A stretch of DNA of 64,000 nucleotides. Origin: JANOZM01 sp031429355 (GTDB lineage Bacteria; Pseudomonadota; Gammaproteobacteria; Burkholderiales; Burkholderiaceae_E). Numbering within the stretch: position 1 is the first letter of the stretch; every line of letters starts with the position of its first letter. Positions 25,029 to 34,419 of this stretch are shown here, one piece after another. A model generated the notes under the pieces. That model was given only the letters and a program-made list of their open reading frames with translations. It was not told the DNA's origin and did not search any database. A program made the translations under genes and the position numbers. The stretch is from contig JANOZM010000021.1 in NCBI GenBank assembly GCA_031429355.1, forward strand, positions 1-64,000. The letters run 5' to 3'.

Positions 25029-26207
25029 TTATGGTCGCGTTTCTTTGCTGCGTAAAGAGCGTACTTGGTTTAAAGTTTCAGCAAGGCTAGGCAGTTCGAC
25101 AGACACTTTTGAATTTGAAACTTCTTTTAAAGTTTCGATGGCTGAAGCAACGCTCGATTGGTTAGCATCAAAGTAAACTGTCAGCGCTTGAAGCGCCGCT
25201 TTGGCATCCGTTTTCATGGTTTGTTCATTACGCGTTAAGACCGCTAAACGCATCGAATTTAAACGCAATTTTAAGTTTTCGCGGACAAAAAACGCTTGGT
25301 CGGGCGACACTAATAAGGCTTCGGGTTGATCCAACTTTTGAACACGAAACAATTGCAGCAGCTCTTCTTTTAAAGCGCTCCAACCAATTTCGCTAGCACG
25401 GGTCATGCGTTCTAAAAATGGCCCCTCGCTATTATTGTTTGGTCTTGGGTCTGTACGCGAACGGCCGCCTGGTTCGGCCAACAAACGCCAGTTCATTAAG
25501 GACTCGCTCATGCTATCGATTTTGCTGGCCAGCAGAACTGGATCGGCGGATTGCAATTGCCTTAACTTTTCAATATCGCGGGTTACAAGACGACGAACGC
25601 CCATCAACGGCGGTTGGTTTAAACGCTCAAGTCGACCGTCGGCGTCTTGCAAAGCCAACAACGCGGTCCGTACATTGCCACCCCACTGCAATTGTTGGGA
25701 AGCGGCTTGAACGCTCGATTCAATATCGGCTAACTGCAAATCGCTACGCGAACGCGCTAACTCTTGGTACTGCTTTTCTAATTGGCTTTGTTGCGTTAGC
25801 GATTCGCTTAACTTTGTTTCGGTTAGCGCTTGGCGAGCACCAAGCTCGCGTTGTAAGTCGGACGCCTGTTTTACCTGAGCCCGCAGCTCTTTATTTTCGG
25901 CCTCAATAGATAACATTTTCTCGCCCGCACCGCGCTCGATTTTACGTGAACGCTCGATGCTCCACCAGCTGGCTAGCAAACTTAAAACCAAAGCGGCAAT
26001 TGCAACAAACAAACTCCACGAAGCTAAAGTTGAGCTGATCGATGTATTAGGTACGGACGCCTTAGGTACGGACGAGTTAGGCACGGATGCATTGGGCATT
26101 GAAGCATTGGGCATCGAGGCATTCGAGACTGCAGCTAGCGGCGCAGACGCCTCGCCTAAAATGCGGTTATCAGGTGCTTGGTCGGAATGCGGATCGGGCG
26201 TACTCAT
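25029..26207 (-). CDS. hemX: HemX family membrane protein (with an unusual repeat tail)
   Basis: The proteobacterial HemX, often labelled uroporphyrinogen-III C-methyltransferase without the methyltransferase motifs. Of 392 residues, the first 55 are a cytoplasmic tail built on a pentapeptide repeat (NASMP/NASVP). One membrane helix follows at about 60-80 (WSLFVAIAALVLSLLASWW), then a coiled coil (residues about 90-150, rich in Gln, Glu and Leu) and a periplasmic domain with QWGGNVRTALLALQDADGRL and AEPGGRSRTD. The function is unknown. It sits between hemD (3 bases) and hemY (1 base). Confidence 0.87.
   Translation of the reverse strand: MSTPDPHSDQAPDNRILGEASAPLAAVSNASMPNASMPNASVPNSSVPKASVPNTSISSTLASWSLFVAIAALVLSLLASWWSIERSRKIERGAGEKMLSIEAENKELRAQVKQASDLQRELGARQALTETKLSESLTQQSQLEKQYQELARSRSDLQLADIESSVQAASQQLQWGGNVRTALLALQDADGRLERLNQPPLMGVRRLVTRDIEKLRQLQSADPVLLASKIDSMSESLMNWRLLAEPGGRSRTDPRPNNNSEGPFLERMTRASEIGWSALKEELLQLFRVQKLDQPEALLVSPDQAFFVRENLKLRLNSMRLAVLTRNEQTMKTDAKAALQALTVYFDANQSSVASAIETLKEVSNSKVSVELPSLAETLNQVRSLRSKETRP
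26041..26130. repeat. 15-base tandem repeat in the 5' part of hemX (about six units)
   Basis: Six consecutive 15-base units (26041, 26056, 26071, 26086, 26101, 26116) share the core GCATTGGGCATCGA or its variants. On the minus strand each encodes five residues such as NASMP, NASVP or KASVP. The copies differ by several bases, more at the ends. Confidence 0.85.
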
Positions 26208-26210
26208 TCC

Positions 26211-27077
26211 TTATTTTAGCCCTTGCACGATTCCCTGCACACCAGGACTAATCAATTTAGGCGCGACAAAACCGAACGACTCTAGTTGCTCAACGATTTT
26301 CGGGTGAATTGCTAAGGTAGATTGCTGCATTGCCCACTGAACCAGTTCTGGCGATGTCGCCGCTAACCATTGATGCAGTTGCCTCGCTAGTTGAGTAGAC
26401 GCTACAACGAAACAGACCGGCGTTGCGAGTCCTTGGTTTTGTACTTGTTGGCGGGCTTTTAGTTGTTGCGTAAAGGCGAACGATGGCGATTGCTCGACTG
26501 AAGTATAGGCCGCCAGAATTGCAACAGAGTCCCCCGCTTGTTGGCAAGCTGCAATCCAGTCTTCTCGACCAGAGCTGCCTCGTACTACCAGTACTCTTAA
26601 AGCGTCAGAAGTTGCACCTTTATCGCTTTGCAAATTAATTTTTACGATTTTTTGCAAATTAATTTTTACGAGTTTTTCTTTTCGCAAACTATTCAAAAGA
26701 AGCAATACAGAATCGGCATCATTGCTAATTCCACAAACAACGGACTTGTGGTTTGCAACGGGCAAATGTTGACGAACTGCTTGTGCGGTTGCCTGACCTA
26801 CACACAGCCACTGCAGATTTGCCGGGACTACCCCCAAAAGAGGCGAATCAAAAAACACTTCTACCGCATTAGGGCTAACAAATACAATCGTATCGAATGA
26901 CGGCAACTTAGCTTTAACTGCCAAAGTTTGGGCGCGCAGCGTGTCGCTCACCACTATTTTTTGCAGACCAATTGCAACTGCATCAATCCCTAATTGATTT
27001 AATTCGGAGACCAACTTATCAACGCGCGGTAATGCGTGTGTCAGTACAACAAGCGGCCCATTTAGTTCGCCAGCCAT
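26211..27077 (-). CDS. hemD: Uroporphyrinogen-III synthase
   Basis: Converts hydroxymethylbilane to uroporphyrinogen III. The 288-residue protein shows the weakly conserved HemD pattern: VVLTHALPRVDKLVSELNQLG, DTIVFVSPNAVEVFFDS, then VLVVRGSSGREDWIAACQQAGDSV, and near the end a Ser/Thr-rich CFVVASTQLARQLH. Identity rests on these motifs and on its place between hemC and hemX. An 8-residue duplication, KIVKINLQ repeated, lies in a loop near residue 140 (DNA at 26627-26671). It starts 21 bases after hemC ends. Confidence 0.92.
   Translation of the reverse strand: MAGELNGPLVVLTHALPRVDKLVSELNQLGIDAVAIGLQKIVVSDTLRAQTLAVKAKLPSFDTIVFVSPNAVEVFFDSPLLGVVPANLQWLCVGQATAQAVRQHLPVANHKSVVCGISNDADSVLLLLNSLRKEKLVKINLQKIVKINLQSDKGATSDALRVLVVRGSSGREDWIAACQQAGDSVAILAAYTSVEQSPSFAFTQQLKARQQVQNQGLATPVCFVVASTQLARQLHQWLAATSPELVQWAMQQSTLAIHPKIVEQLESFGFVAPKLISPGVQGIVQGLK
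26627..26671. repeat. 24-base tandem duplication inside hemD
   Basis: The 21-base text TTTGCAAATTAATTTTTACG+A occurs at 26627-26647 and again, identical, at 26651-26671, with a period of 24 bases. It keeps the frame and inserts eight residues (VKINLQKI) in HemD. Identity of the copies implies a recent event. Confidence 0.9.
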
Positions 27078-27098
27078 ATTAGTAACTGAACCAATAAT

Positions 27099-28019
27099 TT
27101 ACGCCGCCAATACTTGATGTGCGCCCTTAGCAATCAATTCGGACGCTAACTCGTCGCCCAGGGCTTTGGCGCTGCTTACGTCGTTGCTTGCAATGCTTCG
27201 TTCGACCCGCAGCGTTTTACTGCCATCGGCACTCGCGACTAAAGCAATTAAATGCAGACCGCCATTTTTAGCAAAACAATGTGCGGCCAAAGGCAACTTA
27301 CAGTTACCACCTAAGCCTTGAGACAAAGCGCGTTCGGCAGTAACTGCTGCCGTAGTCGGCAAATCAATTAAGGGCGTAACCGCTTTTAAAGTAGCCGGAT
27401 CATTGGCTAGAATTTCTATGCCTAACGCACCTTGCCCAGGGGAAGGAACCATTACCAAAGGATCGATCACCTCACGAATACGCTGGGGTAATCCGAGGCG
27501 CTTTAGACCTGCCGCCGCTAAGATAATGGCATCGTATTCACCACGATCAAGCTTACCCATGCGCGTATCTAAATTACCACGCAAGGCCATAATTTGGATT
27601 GAGGGATACAAGGCTTTTAGCTGCGCAGCCCGTCGTAGGCTACTAGTGCCTACTTTAGCGCCTTTAGGCAACTGCGCAAGGCTTTCGAAATTATTACTAA
27701 CGAAGGCATCGCGGGGATCTTCACGGACCATCACTGCGGCTAAGCTGAACTCGGGACCGAGTTCCATTGGCACATCTTTAAGGGAGTGAACCGCAAGATG
27801 CGCCCGCCCCTCAAGCAATGCCACTTCAAGCTCTTTAGTAAACAAGCCTTTCCCGCCAATTTCGGACAAGGGCCGATCCAGCCGTTGATCGCCAACCGTC
27901 GTCATACCTAAAATATCGACGCTAGTACCGGGATGCAATTGGCGCAATAGCGCTTGCACATGCTCGGCCTGCCACATGGCCAAACGACTTTCGCGGCTGG
28001 CAATAATCAACGTACTCAA
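27099..28019 (-). CDS. hemC: Porphobilinogen deaminase (hydroxymethylbilane synthase)
   Basis: Polymerises four porphobilinogens onto its own dipyrromethane cofactor. The cofactor Cys is C240 in GLGGNCKLPLA. Other hallmarks are ASRESRLAMWQA near the N-terminus, IGGKGLFTKELE, HSLKDVPMELGP with the catalytic Asp, GTSSLRRAAQLKALYP and RGNLDTRMGKLD. It has 306 residues, the normal length. The gene begins two bases after the LytTR regulator ends and is followed by hemD, so it may be transcribed from the regulator promoter. Confidence 0.97.
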   Translation of the reverse strand: MSTLIIASRESRLAMWQAEHVQALLRQLHPGTSVDILGMTTVGDQRLDRPLSEIGGKGLFTKELEVALLEGRAHLAVHSLKDVPMELGPEFSLAAVMVREDPRDAFVSNNFESLAQLPKGAKVGTSSLRRAAQLKALYPSIQIMALRGNLDTRMGKLDRGEYDAIILAAAGLKRLGLPQRIREVIDPLVMVPSPGQGALGIEILANDPATLKAVTPLIDLPTTAAVTAERALSQGLGGNCKLPLAAHCFAKNGGLHLIALVASADGSKTLRVERSIASNDVSSAKALGDELASELIAKGAHQVLAA

Positions 28020-28020
28020 C

Positions 28021-28830
28021 TTAGCTAACCAATCCCTTCACGATGGACCATTGACGACGGCTAACTGGCAAACGTTCTGGCAAATCTCGTAACACTACTT
28101 GCCAATACGGATCGCCAGGTTCGCCATCTGTGCCGGGCGTTACACGCTCGAAACCAGCCAAACTGTTACGCGCAATTAAGGCGTTGCGATGGATACGTAC
28201 AAAGCGGTCGCCAAACTCTTCTTCAAGTGAAGTAAGCGACTCTTCGATGAGATGTTCACGCTCACGGGTGCGCACGGTGATGTACTTCAATTCGGCTTTA
28301 AGGTAGATAACCTGATCAATCGGCACCAAAATTACGCGGCCACGCTCGTGAACACTGAGGTGGCGACGACGGGTATTTGTGGCTCGAGCCAACGCATCGA
28401 TCGATTGCAACTGTTCGCTCGGGATCAGCTTGTAAGCTTTTTGCAATGATTCGAGTAACCGTTGGCTGCGTACCGGCTTTAGCAAGTAGTCGACAGCATT
28501 GACTTCGAAGGCATTAACCGCAAATTCGTCAAAGGCCGTAACAAAAATAACCTTGGGCATTGGGCGTGGGTTATCGACATCGGCGTCAGCGGCGCGAGCC
28601 GCTATATGACGTGCCAATTCAATACCATTCATGCCAGGCATTTGAACATCGAGCAACACAATGTGTGGCCTTTGTGATTCTATAAGCGCTAAGGCTTCTG
28701 GGGCATTTGCGGCCTCGCCCACCACACGGTGTGGGAATGAGGCTGCAATATCAGCCATGACTTCACGGAGTCGATTTCGGGCAGGGCCCTCGTCGTCAAC
28801 GATCAGGATTGTTGAGATAGCTTCGGACAT
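28021..28830 (-). CDS. LytTR-family response regulator (AlgR-like)
   Basis: A receiver domain (residues about 6-135) with LIVDDEGPARNRLREV, the phosphorylated Asp in IVLLDVQMPGMNG and the Lys in LLKPVRSQRL. It is followed by a LytTR DNA-binding domain: VILVPIDQVIYLKAELKYITVRT and ESLTSLEEEFGDRFVRIHRNALIA. The gene overlaps the sensor gene by 35 bases and immediately precedes hemC, the order seen for algR-hemC in pseudomonads and relatives. A role in controlling the heme operon or surface traits is inferred only. Confidence 0.93.
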   Translation of the reverse strand: MSEAISTILIVDDEGPARNRLREVMADIAASFPHRVVGEAANAPEALALIESQRPHIVLLDVQMPGMNGIELARHIAARAADADVDNPRPMPKVIFVTAFDEFAVNAFEVNAVDYLLKPVRSQRLLESLQKAYKLIPSEQLQSIDALARATNTRRRHLSVHERGRVILVPIDQVIYLKAELKYITVRTREREHLIEESLTSLEEEFGDRFVRIHRNALIARNSLAGFERVTPGTDGEPGDPYWQVVLRDLPERLPVSRRQWSIVKGLVS

Positions 28831-30187
28831 CGCGGCGTCGTCTTTCTTTGCGGTAAGGAAATGTCAGGGTCAAACGAAATTGCTCTTGTACGGCTTCCGT
28901 TGTTAATTCGGCTTCCATGTCATACAGCAACATAAGACGCTCACGAACATTGCCCAAGGCCATCTGGTTACCAGGGCGATTGGGCATTTCGGTTAACAAC
29001 GGGTTTATTACACGAATCTCGACTTTATCACCAGTGCGGGCAGCAAAAACAGAAATGACGCCTTTTTCACCACTAGGCTCGACACCGTGATGCACTGCAT
29101 TCTCAACTAGTGGCTGTAGCAACAACGAAGGCACCAACGCATCAGCGGGTCCACCTTCTATTTGCCAATCAATTTCTAGGCGACCACCTAAGCGAATTTG
29201 TTCGATGGCTAAGTATTGGCGACAAGTTTCCATTTCATCTTGCAACGGAATTAGTTCGCGGGTGTCTTTCATAAAGACCCGAAACAGTTCACTTAAATTT
29301 TCGAGGGTTGTTTCAGCCACCCGAGGCTCGGAGCGCATTAGGCCCAAAACCGTGTTCAAACTATTAAACAAAAAGTGCGGACGGATCCGAGCTTGCAAAG
29401 CTTGCAACCGTGCTTCGGAAAGAGAAGGTGAAAAAGCTCGGGCACGTAAACTCAAATACTCGACAAGCGCCCCTGTAACAGCCACCGTCGCTAAAACTCG
29501 CGCAAATATCCATATTGGACCGGCGGCATTTTCTTCTTCAACAAAACGACGGTAAAACACTGCTACGACTAACGCAATTACAGCCGGAACAATTAAGCTA
29601 AACAGCCATTGACGATTGCGCGCCCAGCCGTTAACAAATGGGCGAGCTAGCCCTATGGCCAACATACTGCCAAATAAAACTGGGGCAACGAAAAAACTAA
29701 TTTCGGCTAACGCCGCCACGAAACGGCTAGCGGGGCTCGTTAAAAGAACAAACAAAACGATGGACACCGCGGCAATCCCAACAATACGTAACGCAATGCC
29801 TACGTTCAAAGTATCGGGGACAACGGGGGCGGCGGCACCGTCACTGACTTGACGACGACCTACGGCCTGCGCATTGAGCGCCATCGGCTTGCTTTGACCG
29901 CCAAACATTGGTTCCATTGGTTTTGCGCCAGCGCCGCCACTTGCGGTCTCGTTACTAGGGCTCGAAGCGGCCTGCACTGTTGCGTCTATACCACCACTGG
30001 CCGACTTAGCAACGACTGCTGCAACCGCAGCCGCAGTTCCAGCACCGGGTTTGTGGGCCTCACGTCGGTCGGAATTAGCGCTATTGGGGATTAACTCACT
30101 CCGGGATGCCTCGGTCCCACCAGTACTTGGCGGTAAATCGGGTGGCGACGTTGTCGCTGAATTATTATGGTTGTCTGTAGTTGTCAT
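28796..30187 (-). CDS. LytS/AlgZ-type sensor histidine kinase
   Basis: The 463-residue kinase has a long Pro/Ser/Ala-rich N-terminal tail (about 120 residues, low complexity), then four membrane helices (for example AVSIVLFVLLTSPASRFVAAL, VAPVLFGSMLAIGLA, LFSLIVPAVIALVVAVFY). The catalytic part is of the His_kinase type: the phospho-acceptor lies in QARIRPHFLFNSLNTVLGL, the N box in QPLVENAVHHGVEP, and GLG is replaced by GNVRERLMLLY. It pairs with the overlapping LytTR regulator. The tail is unlike the compact AlgZ N-terminus, and some of it may not be translated if a later start is used. It is divergent from argH, with 33 bases between. Confidence 0.9.
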   Translation of the reverse strand: MTTTDNHNNSATTSPPDLPPSTGGTEASRSELIPNSANSDRREAHKPGAGTAAAVAAVVAKSASGGIDATVQAASSPSNETASGGAGAKPMEPMFGGQSKPMALNAQAVGRRQVSDGAAAPVVPDTLNVGIALRIVGIAAVSIVLFVLLTSPASRFVAALAEISFFVAPVLFGSMLAIGLARPFVNGWARNRQWLFSLIVPAVIALVVAVFYRRFVEEENAAGPIWIFARVLATVAVTGALVEYLSLRARAFSPSLSEARLQALQARIRPHFLFNSLNTVLGLMRSEPRVAETTLENLSELFRVFMKDTRELIPLQDEMETCRQYLAIEQIRLGGRLEIDWQIEGGPADALVPSLLLQPLVENAVHHGVEPSGEKGVISVFAARTGDKVEIRVINPLLTEMPNRPGNQMALGNVRERLMLLYDMEAELTTEAVQEQFRLTLTFPYRKERRRRDVRSYLNNPDR

Positions 30188-30220
30188 GTTGCCTTAGTGG
30201 CAATCTCTATAATACCCATT

Positions 30221-31624
30221 ATGACAGATCAACTTGCACAAAAAGCCTCCGGCTGGTCCGGACGCTTCGATGAACCCGTTTCAGAGTTGGTGAAACGCTA
30301 CACTGCTTCGGTGGGGTTCGACTATAAATTGGCGCCTTTCGATATTCAAGGCTCCCTTGCCCACGCGCAAATGTTGCAAGCACAAGGCATTATCTCTAAC
30401 CAAGATTGGCTAGATATACAGCGCGGATTGACCCAAATTAGCCAAGAAATCGCTAATGGGCAGTTTAACTGGCAGCTAGATTTAGAAGATGTGCACTTAA
30501 ACATCGAGCATCGGTTAACAAGTTTAGTTGGCCTGCCGGGCAAGCGTTTGCATACTGGCCGCTCACGCAACGACCAAGTCGCAACGGATATTCGCTTATA
30601 TGTCCGACACAGCATTGACGCGATTTGCACGTTACTGTTGCAGCTGCAAGGCTCTTTGGTATCGGTTGCAAAACAACATGTTCACACGATTATGCCGGGC
30701 TTTACGCATTTGCAAGTAGCCCAACCGGTTAGTTTTGCTCACCACTTAATGGCCTATGTGGAAATGTTTGAACGCGATCGATTGCGTTTGATCGATTGCC
30801 GTCGGCGTGTGAATCAATTGCCCCTTGGTGCCGCGGCTTTAGCTGGAACCAGTTACCCAATTGATCGTTTAATGGTTGCCAAACTATTAGATTTCGAAGG
30901 TATTTGCGAAAACTCTTTAGATGCAGTGTCGGATCGCGATTTTGCAATCGAATTTACTGCATGCGCCTCGCTCATCATGACCCACATCTCGCGGTTCTCC
31001 GAAGAACTGGTACTTTGGATGAGTCCAAGAGTTGGATTTATCGATTTGCCAGACCGTTATTGCACCGGCTCTTCGATCATGCCGCAAAAAAAGAACCCCG
31101 ACGTTCCAGAGTTGGCCCGCGGAAAAACGGGCCGCGTTACCGGGCATTTGGTGGCTTTGCTCACCTTGATGAAGGGCCAACCCCTTGCCTATAACAAAGA
31201 CAATCAAGAAGATAAAGAGCCATTATTTGACACCGTAGACACCGTATTCGACACGCTAACTTTGTTTGCCGATATGGTTTTGGGTATCCAAGTAAAGGCT
31301 GATCGTATGCGTGCTGCAGCAGCTGAAGGCTTTTCAACCGCGACTGACCTTGCCGATTACTTGGTAAAAAAAGGCTTGGCATTTCGAGACGCGCACGAGG
31401 CAGTAGCTTTAGCGGTTAAACAAGCCGCGGGGCAAGGTAAAGATTTGTCTGAGTTATCGCTAGTTGAGCTTAAGGCCTTTTCCCCTCTAATTGATGAACA
31501 AGTGTTTGAAGTTTTAAAATTAGAAGGTTCGTTAGCGGCGCGCAACCATCGGGGTGGTACAGCACCCGAAGCGGTTCAAGCAGCGATACATCGTGTAGAA
31601 AAACGACTGGTCGTCGCGAAATAA
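30221..31624 (+). CDS. argH: Argininosuccinate lyase
   Basis: The last step of arginine synthesis: argininosuccinate to arginine and fumarate. Of the superfamily motifs, the signature GSSIMPQKKNPDVPEL carries the catalytic Ser on the flexible loop, and RLHTGRSRNDQVATD and MPGFTHLQVAQPVSF (catalytic His) are intact. The ATG at 30221 gives 467 residues, the normal length; longer readings in frame are not conserved. It lies divergent from the LytS-type kinase gene, as in many beta- and gammaproteobacteria. Confidence 0.97.
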   Translation: MTDQLAQKASGWSGRFDEPVSELVKRYTASVGFDYKLAPFDIQGSLAHAQMLQAQGIISNQDWLDIQRGLTQISQEIANGQFNWQLDLEDVHLNIEHRLTSLVGLPGKRLHTGRSRNDQVATDIRLYVRHSIDAICTLLLQLQGSLVSVAKQHVHTIMPGFTHLQVAQPVSFAHHLMAYVEMFERDRLRLIDCRRRVNQLPLGAAALAGTSYPIDRLMVAKLLDFEGICENSLDAVSDRDFAIEFTACASLIMTHISRFSEELVLWMSPRVGFIDLPDRYCTGSSIMPQKKNPDVPELARGKTGRVTGHLVALLTLMKGQPLAYNKDNQEDKEPLFDTVDTVFDTLTLFADMVLGIQVKADRMRAAAAEGFSTATDLADYLVKKGLAFRDAHEAVALAVKQAAGQGKDLSELSLVELKAFSPLIDEQVFEVLKLEGSLAARNHRGGTAPEAVQAAIHRVEKRLVVAK

Positions 31625-31725
31625 CGACTGGTTAGTTTTCCCCTAGGCAACCGCTTATCTTGAAACTCGTGCCGTATAGGGACAAGGTTTAGAGTTTGCG
31701 TGCCTGCCGGCTGCACAATACGGAT

Positions 31726-33417
31726 ATGAACGCTGTTTACCTATCCGTATCCCAAGAGCAAGTTGATCCGCTAGAGCGCTTAAGCGCCTTGGTGGATACG
31801 CCTATTTGTGGTGTTAACCGCGAGGGGCATATTGTATTTTCTAATCAGTCATTTCGCACATGGCACGGATTGCCCAGCTCTGACCCTTTGAACTCTTGGT
31901 ATTCGATTGTCCATCCTGACGATTTGGGAACCTCGGTTAAGCAACTAGACTTAGTTTTTCGCAGCGGTTCTACAGTGCAGTTTGAGTGCACTTGGGTTGC
32001 GCCAAGTGATCTGCGTAGCAAAACCTTTGATCTTCAAATTATTAACTCTAAAGGCATTGCGCTAGTTGTTGCGAAAGCCAAAGAAACCAAACTGTCTAAC
32101 GCTATTGAGGCGCACCGAGCGCGCGGCCGGGACGAGCTTACTGGGTTACCTAATAACGCTGTGTTTCATGATCGTTTAGTTAGCAAACTAACTTTACGTG
32201 ACTATATTGCCAATCCAATTTCTGTTGTGTTTGTCGACATTCCGCAATTTGATCGAATTAATTTTAATTTTGGATCCAGTGTTGGCGACAAATTACTAGT
32301 GGCCATCGCCGCTGCACTTGAATCTAGCCTACGCGGCTCTAAAATGCTGGCTCGCCTACCCGGTTGTCGATTTGCTTTGATGTTTGAAGCGCAACAAACG
32401 CGTGACTGGAGCGACGCCCTAGTGGCTCAAATTAAGGCTTGCTTTGAACACGCCTTCGTCATTGACGGAAACCGACTACGTGCCAACGCCAATATTGGCG
32501 TCGCCATCACTTCAAAATTTATCAATTCAGCATCTGCTTTGTTACGTTCGGCGGAGCACGCTGTGTTAGAAGCGCGCTCACAAGGCTCTAACGGATATTC
32601 AATTTTTAATGATGCCTTATCAACCTCGATGGAAACTCGAGACTTACTTGCCAAGGCTATTGTTCGCGCTACCGACCGTGGTGAGATTGAATTGTATTAC
32701 CAACCCATTTGGTCTTTACGAGACCGCCGAATCGTTGGGGCGGAAGCATTAGCCCGTTGGAATCATCCTTCGTTGGGCTTAATTCATGCGTCAGAATTTA
32801 TTCAACTCGCAGAAGAAAACGGCACGATGTTGGAATTAGGCGAATGGATTTTAAGTAACGCTTGCCGCCAAGCAAAAGCGTGGTCCGATCATTTGGGTGA
32901 CGAGTTTCGTTTAGCCGTCAATGTGTCAGCCAATCAAATTAGTTTGCCTGGCTTTGTGGACGTTGTGCGCAATGGCTTAGATGAATCTGGACTACCTGCC
33001 TCCAATTTAGAATTAGATTTAAAGCCGGCCGCAATCCGGCAAAACCTTTCGCAATCAAACATTAATTTGGAAGCTTTGCGTAGCTTAGGTGTGAGCTTAG
33101 CTTTGGACGATTTTGGCAGTAATGGTTCTTATCTTTCGGATTTAATCGACTTCGAACCTGATCGTGTTAAATTAAATCCATCTCTCGTTTCTGCATTGGG
33201 ATCAAACACTAAGCACGGGCTTTTGCTAGAAGGATTAATTCAAACTTGTTTAACCTTGAACATTGCCACTACTGCAAAAGGTATTGAAAAGCCCGAGCAG
33301 ACCGAAATTTTGTTCGATTCTGGTTGCGGCGAAGGGCAAGGCTATTTCTTAGCCGCCCCCGTAAGTGCAGAGCGTTTTAGCGAAGTACTCAGCCAGCAAA
33401 TGTCTAACGCCGGGTAA
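31726..33417 (+). CDS. PAS-GGDEF(degenerate)-EAL protein
   Basis: A soluble protein of about 563 residues. A PAS domain (residues about 17-115, VDTPICGVNREGHIVFSNQSFRTWHG, WYSIVHPDD) is followed by a GGDEF domain whose signature reads LARLPGCRFALMF, so the GGDEF residues are gone and cyclase activity is unlikely. The EAL domain keeps AEALARWNHP, the Asn in AVNVSANQIS, LALDDFGSNG, the E of AKGIEKPEQ and GEGQGYFLAAP. The usual LELTES motif reads LELDLKPAA and the usual KID reads KLNPS, so phosphodiesterase activity is uncertain. Start chosen at the ATG at 31726; a TTG at 31696 adds ten residues. It lies after argH, with no partner genes. Confidence 0.88.
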   Translation: MNAVYLSVSQEQVDPLERLSALVDTPICGVNREGHIVFSNQSFRTWHGLPSSDPLNSWYSIVHPDDLGTSVKQLDLVFRSGSTVQFECTWVAPSDLRSKTFDLQIINSKGIALVVAKAKETKLSNAIEAHRARGRDELTGLPNNAVFHDRLVSKLTLRDYIANPISVVFVDIPQFDRINFNFGSSVGDKLLVAIAAALESSLRGSKMLARLPGCRFALMFEAQQTRDWSDALVAQIKACFEHAFVIDGNRLRANANIGVAITSKFINSASALLRSAEHAVLEARSQGSNGYSIFNDALSTSMETRDLLAKAIVRATDRGEIELYYQPIWSLRDRRIVGAEALARWNHPSLGLIHASEFIQLAEENGTMLELGEWILSNACRQAKAWSDHLGDEFRLAVNVSANQISLPGFVDVVRNGLDESGLPASNLELDLKPAAIRQNLSQSNINLEALRSLGVSLALDDFGSNGSYLSDLIDFEPDRVKLNPSLVSALGSNTKHGLLLEGLIQTCLTLNIATTAKGIEKPEQTEILFDSGCGEGQGYFLAAPVSAERFSEVLSQQMSNAG

Positions 33418-33431
33418 AACGAGTGGTAGCT

Positions 33432-34406
33432 TTAATAGCCGCGAGCGCGCTCAACGATATATTGTAATGGCTGGCCCAATGCGTATCGGCGCATATTTTC
33501 AGCTACCACTTTAAACACTGTTTCGGGACGCGAATCCGCTGCTACATGCGGAGTAATGGTTACTTTTGGATGTTTCCAAAACCAAGAATCTTGGGGTAAC
33601 GGCTCGATAGAAAACACATCCAAAATTGCATGATCAAGCTGGCTATTTAGTGCAGCGTGCAAGGCAGCCTCGTCGATATGATCGCCACGGGCCAAATTGA
33701 TAAAGCAAGCACTAGACTTAAACTGCGCAAAACGTTCAGCGTTAAAAAAACCTCTTGTACTGGGCGTTAACGGAAGCAAATTAATAATGATATCGCTCTG
33801 TTTTAGCAGTTGCGACAAACCGAGCTCATCTGTAAATACATTGTCGACCGCTTGAGTACGACGGTAGCCCGCTACTTTAAAACCTAAATGCGTTAAAGCT
33901 AGTCCGCAGGCTTGTCCTAATTCACCAAACCCTACGATACCCACTTGGCATTGCTCGGCCGGGCCCTGAATTAATTGCTCCCAGCGCCCTTGCCGCTGCT
34001 GCGAAGCATAACGATGCATTTGACGATGCAACCAAAGTACATGAGTACAAGCGGCTTCGGCCATTGTTCGGGTCATAAACGGATCGACCATGCGCGTTAA
34101 CTGAATGTTCTTAGGGATTGCCGAATTTGCCAATAACTTTTCGACCCCGGCCCAAAGCGATTGAACCCATTGCACATGACTCAATTGGAGCCACAATTGT
34201 TCGGAGGGTTTTGCTACAACACAAATGTCTATTTGTGCGTAGGCATTTTGGGTATTCGCTTGTCGATTGAGTTGGCGCTCGGTAAAAACGTCGTACCTAG
34301 CGTTTAGTCCAAGCGACGCTAACTCGTTGCGCAAAATTGCAGCGTAATTCTCCCATTCATGTTCTGGTAGATCACCCGCTAAAAGCACTTTAAGCGTGGC
34401 CGTCAT
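33432..34406 (-). CDS. D-2-hydroxyacid dehydrogenase (GhrA-like glyoxylate/hydroxypyruvate reductase)
   Basis: A 324-residue NAD(P)H-dependent reductase. The nucleotide-binding fold has VGIVGFGELGQACGLALTHLGF, followed by the YRRT phosphate-side residues favouring NADPH. The catalytic Arg is in FINLARGDHIDEAAL, and the His/Glu relay near ITPHVAADSRPETVF is clear. GhrA-type enzymes reduce glyoxylate and hydroxypyruvate; the conserved PLTPSTRGFFNAE stretch and overall length match. It is convergent with the EAL gene and 13 bases downstream of lpd in the same direction. Confidence 0.9.
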   Translation of the reverse strand: MTATLKVLLAGDLPEHEWENYAAILRNELASLGLNARYDVFTERQLNRQANTQNAYAQIDICVVAKPSEQLWLQLSHVQWVQSLWAGVEKLLANSAIPKNIQLTRMVDPFMTRTMAEAACTHVLWLHRQMHRYASQQRQGRWEQLIQGPAEQCQVGIVGFGELGQACGLALTHLGFKVAGYRRTQAVDNVFTDELGLSQLLKQSDIIINLLPLTPSTRGFFNAERFAQFKSSACFINLARGDHIDEAALHAALNSQLDHAILDVFSIEPLPQDSWFWKHPKVTITPHVAADSRPETVFKVVAENMRRYALGQPLQYIVERARGY

Positions 34407-34419
34407 TCAAATAGTTTTC

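Noticed and set aside
25405..25909. Long plus-strand frames inside hemX
   Set aside because: They lie antisense to a well-supported gene, have arginine/serine-rich random composition and no ribosome site.
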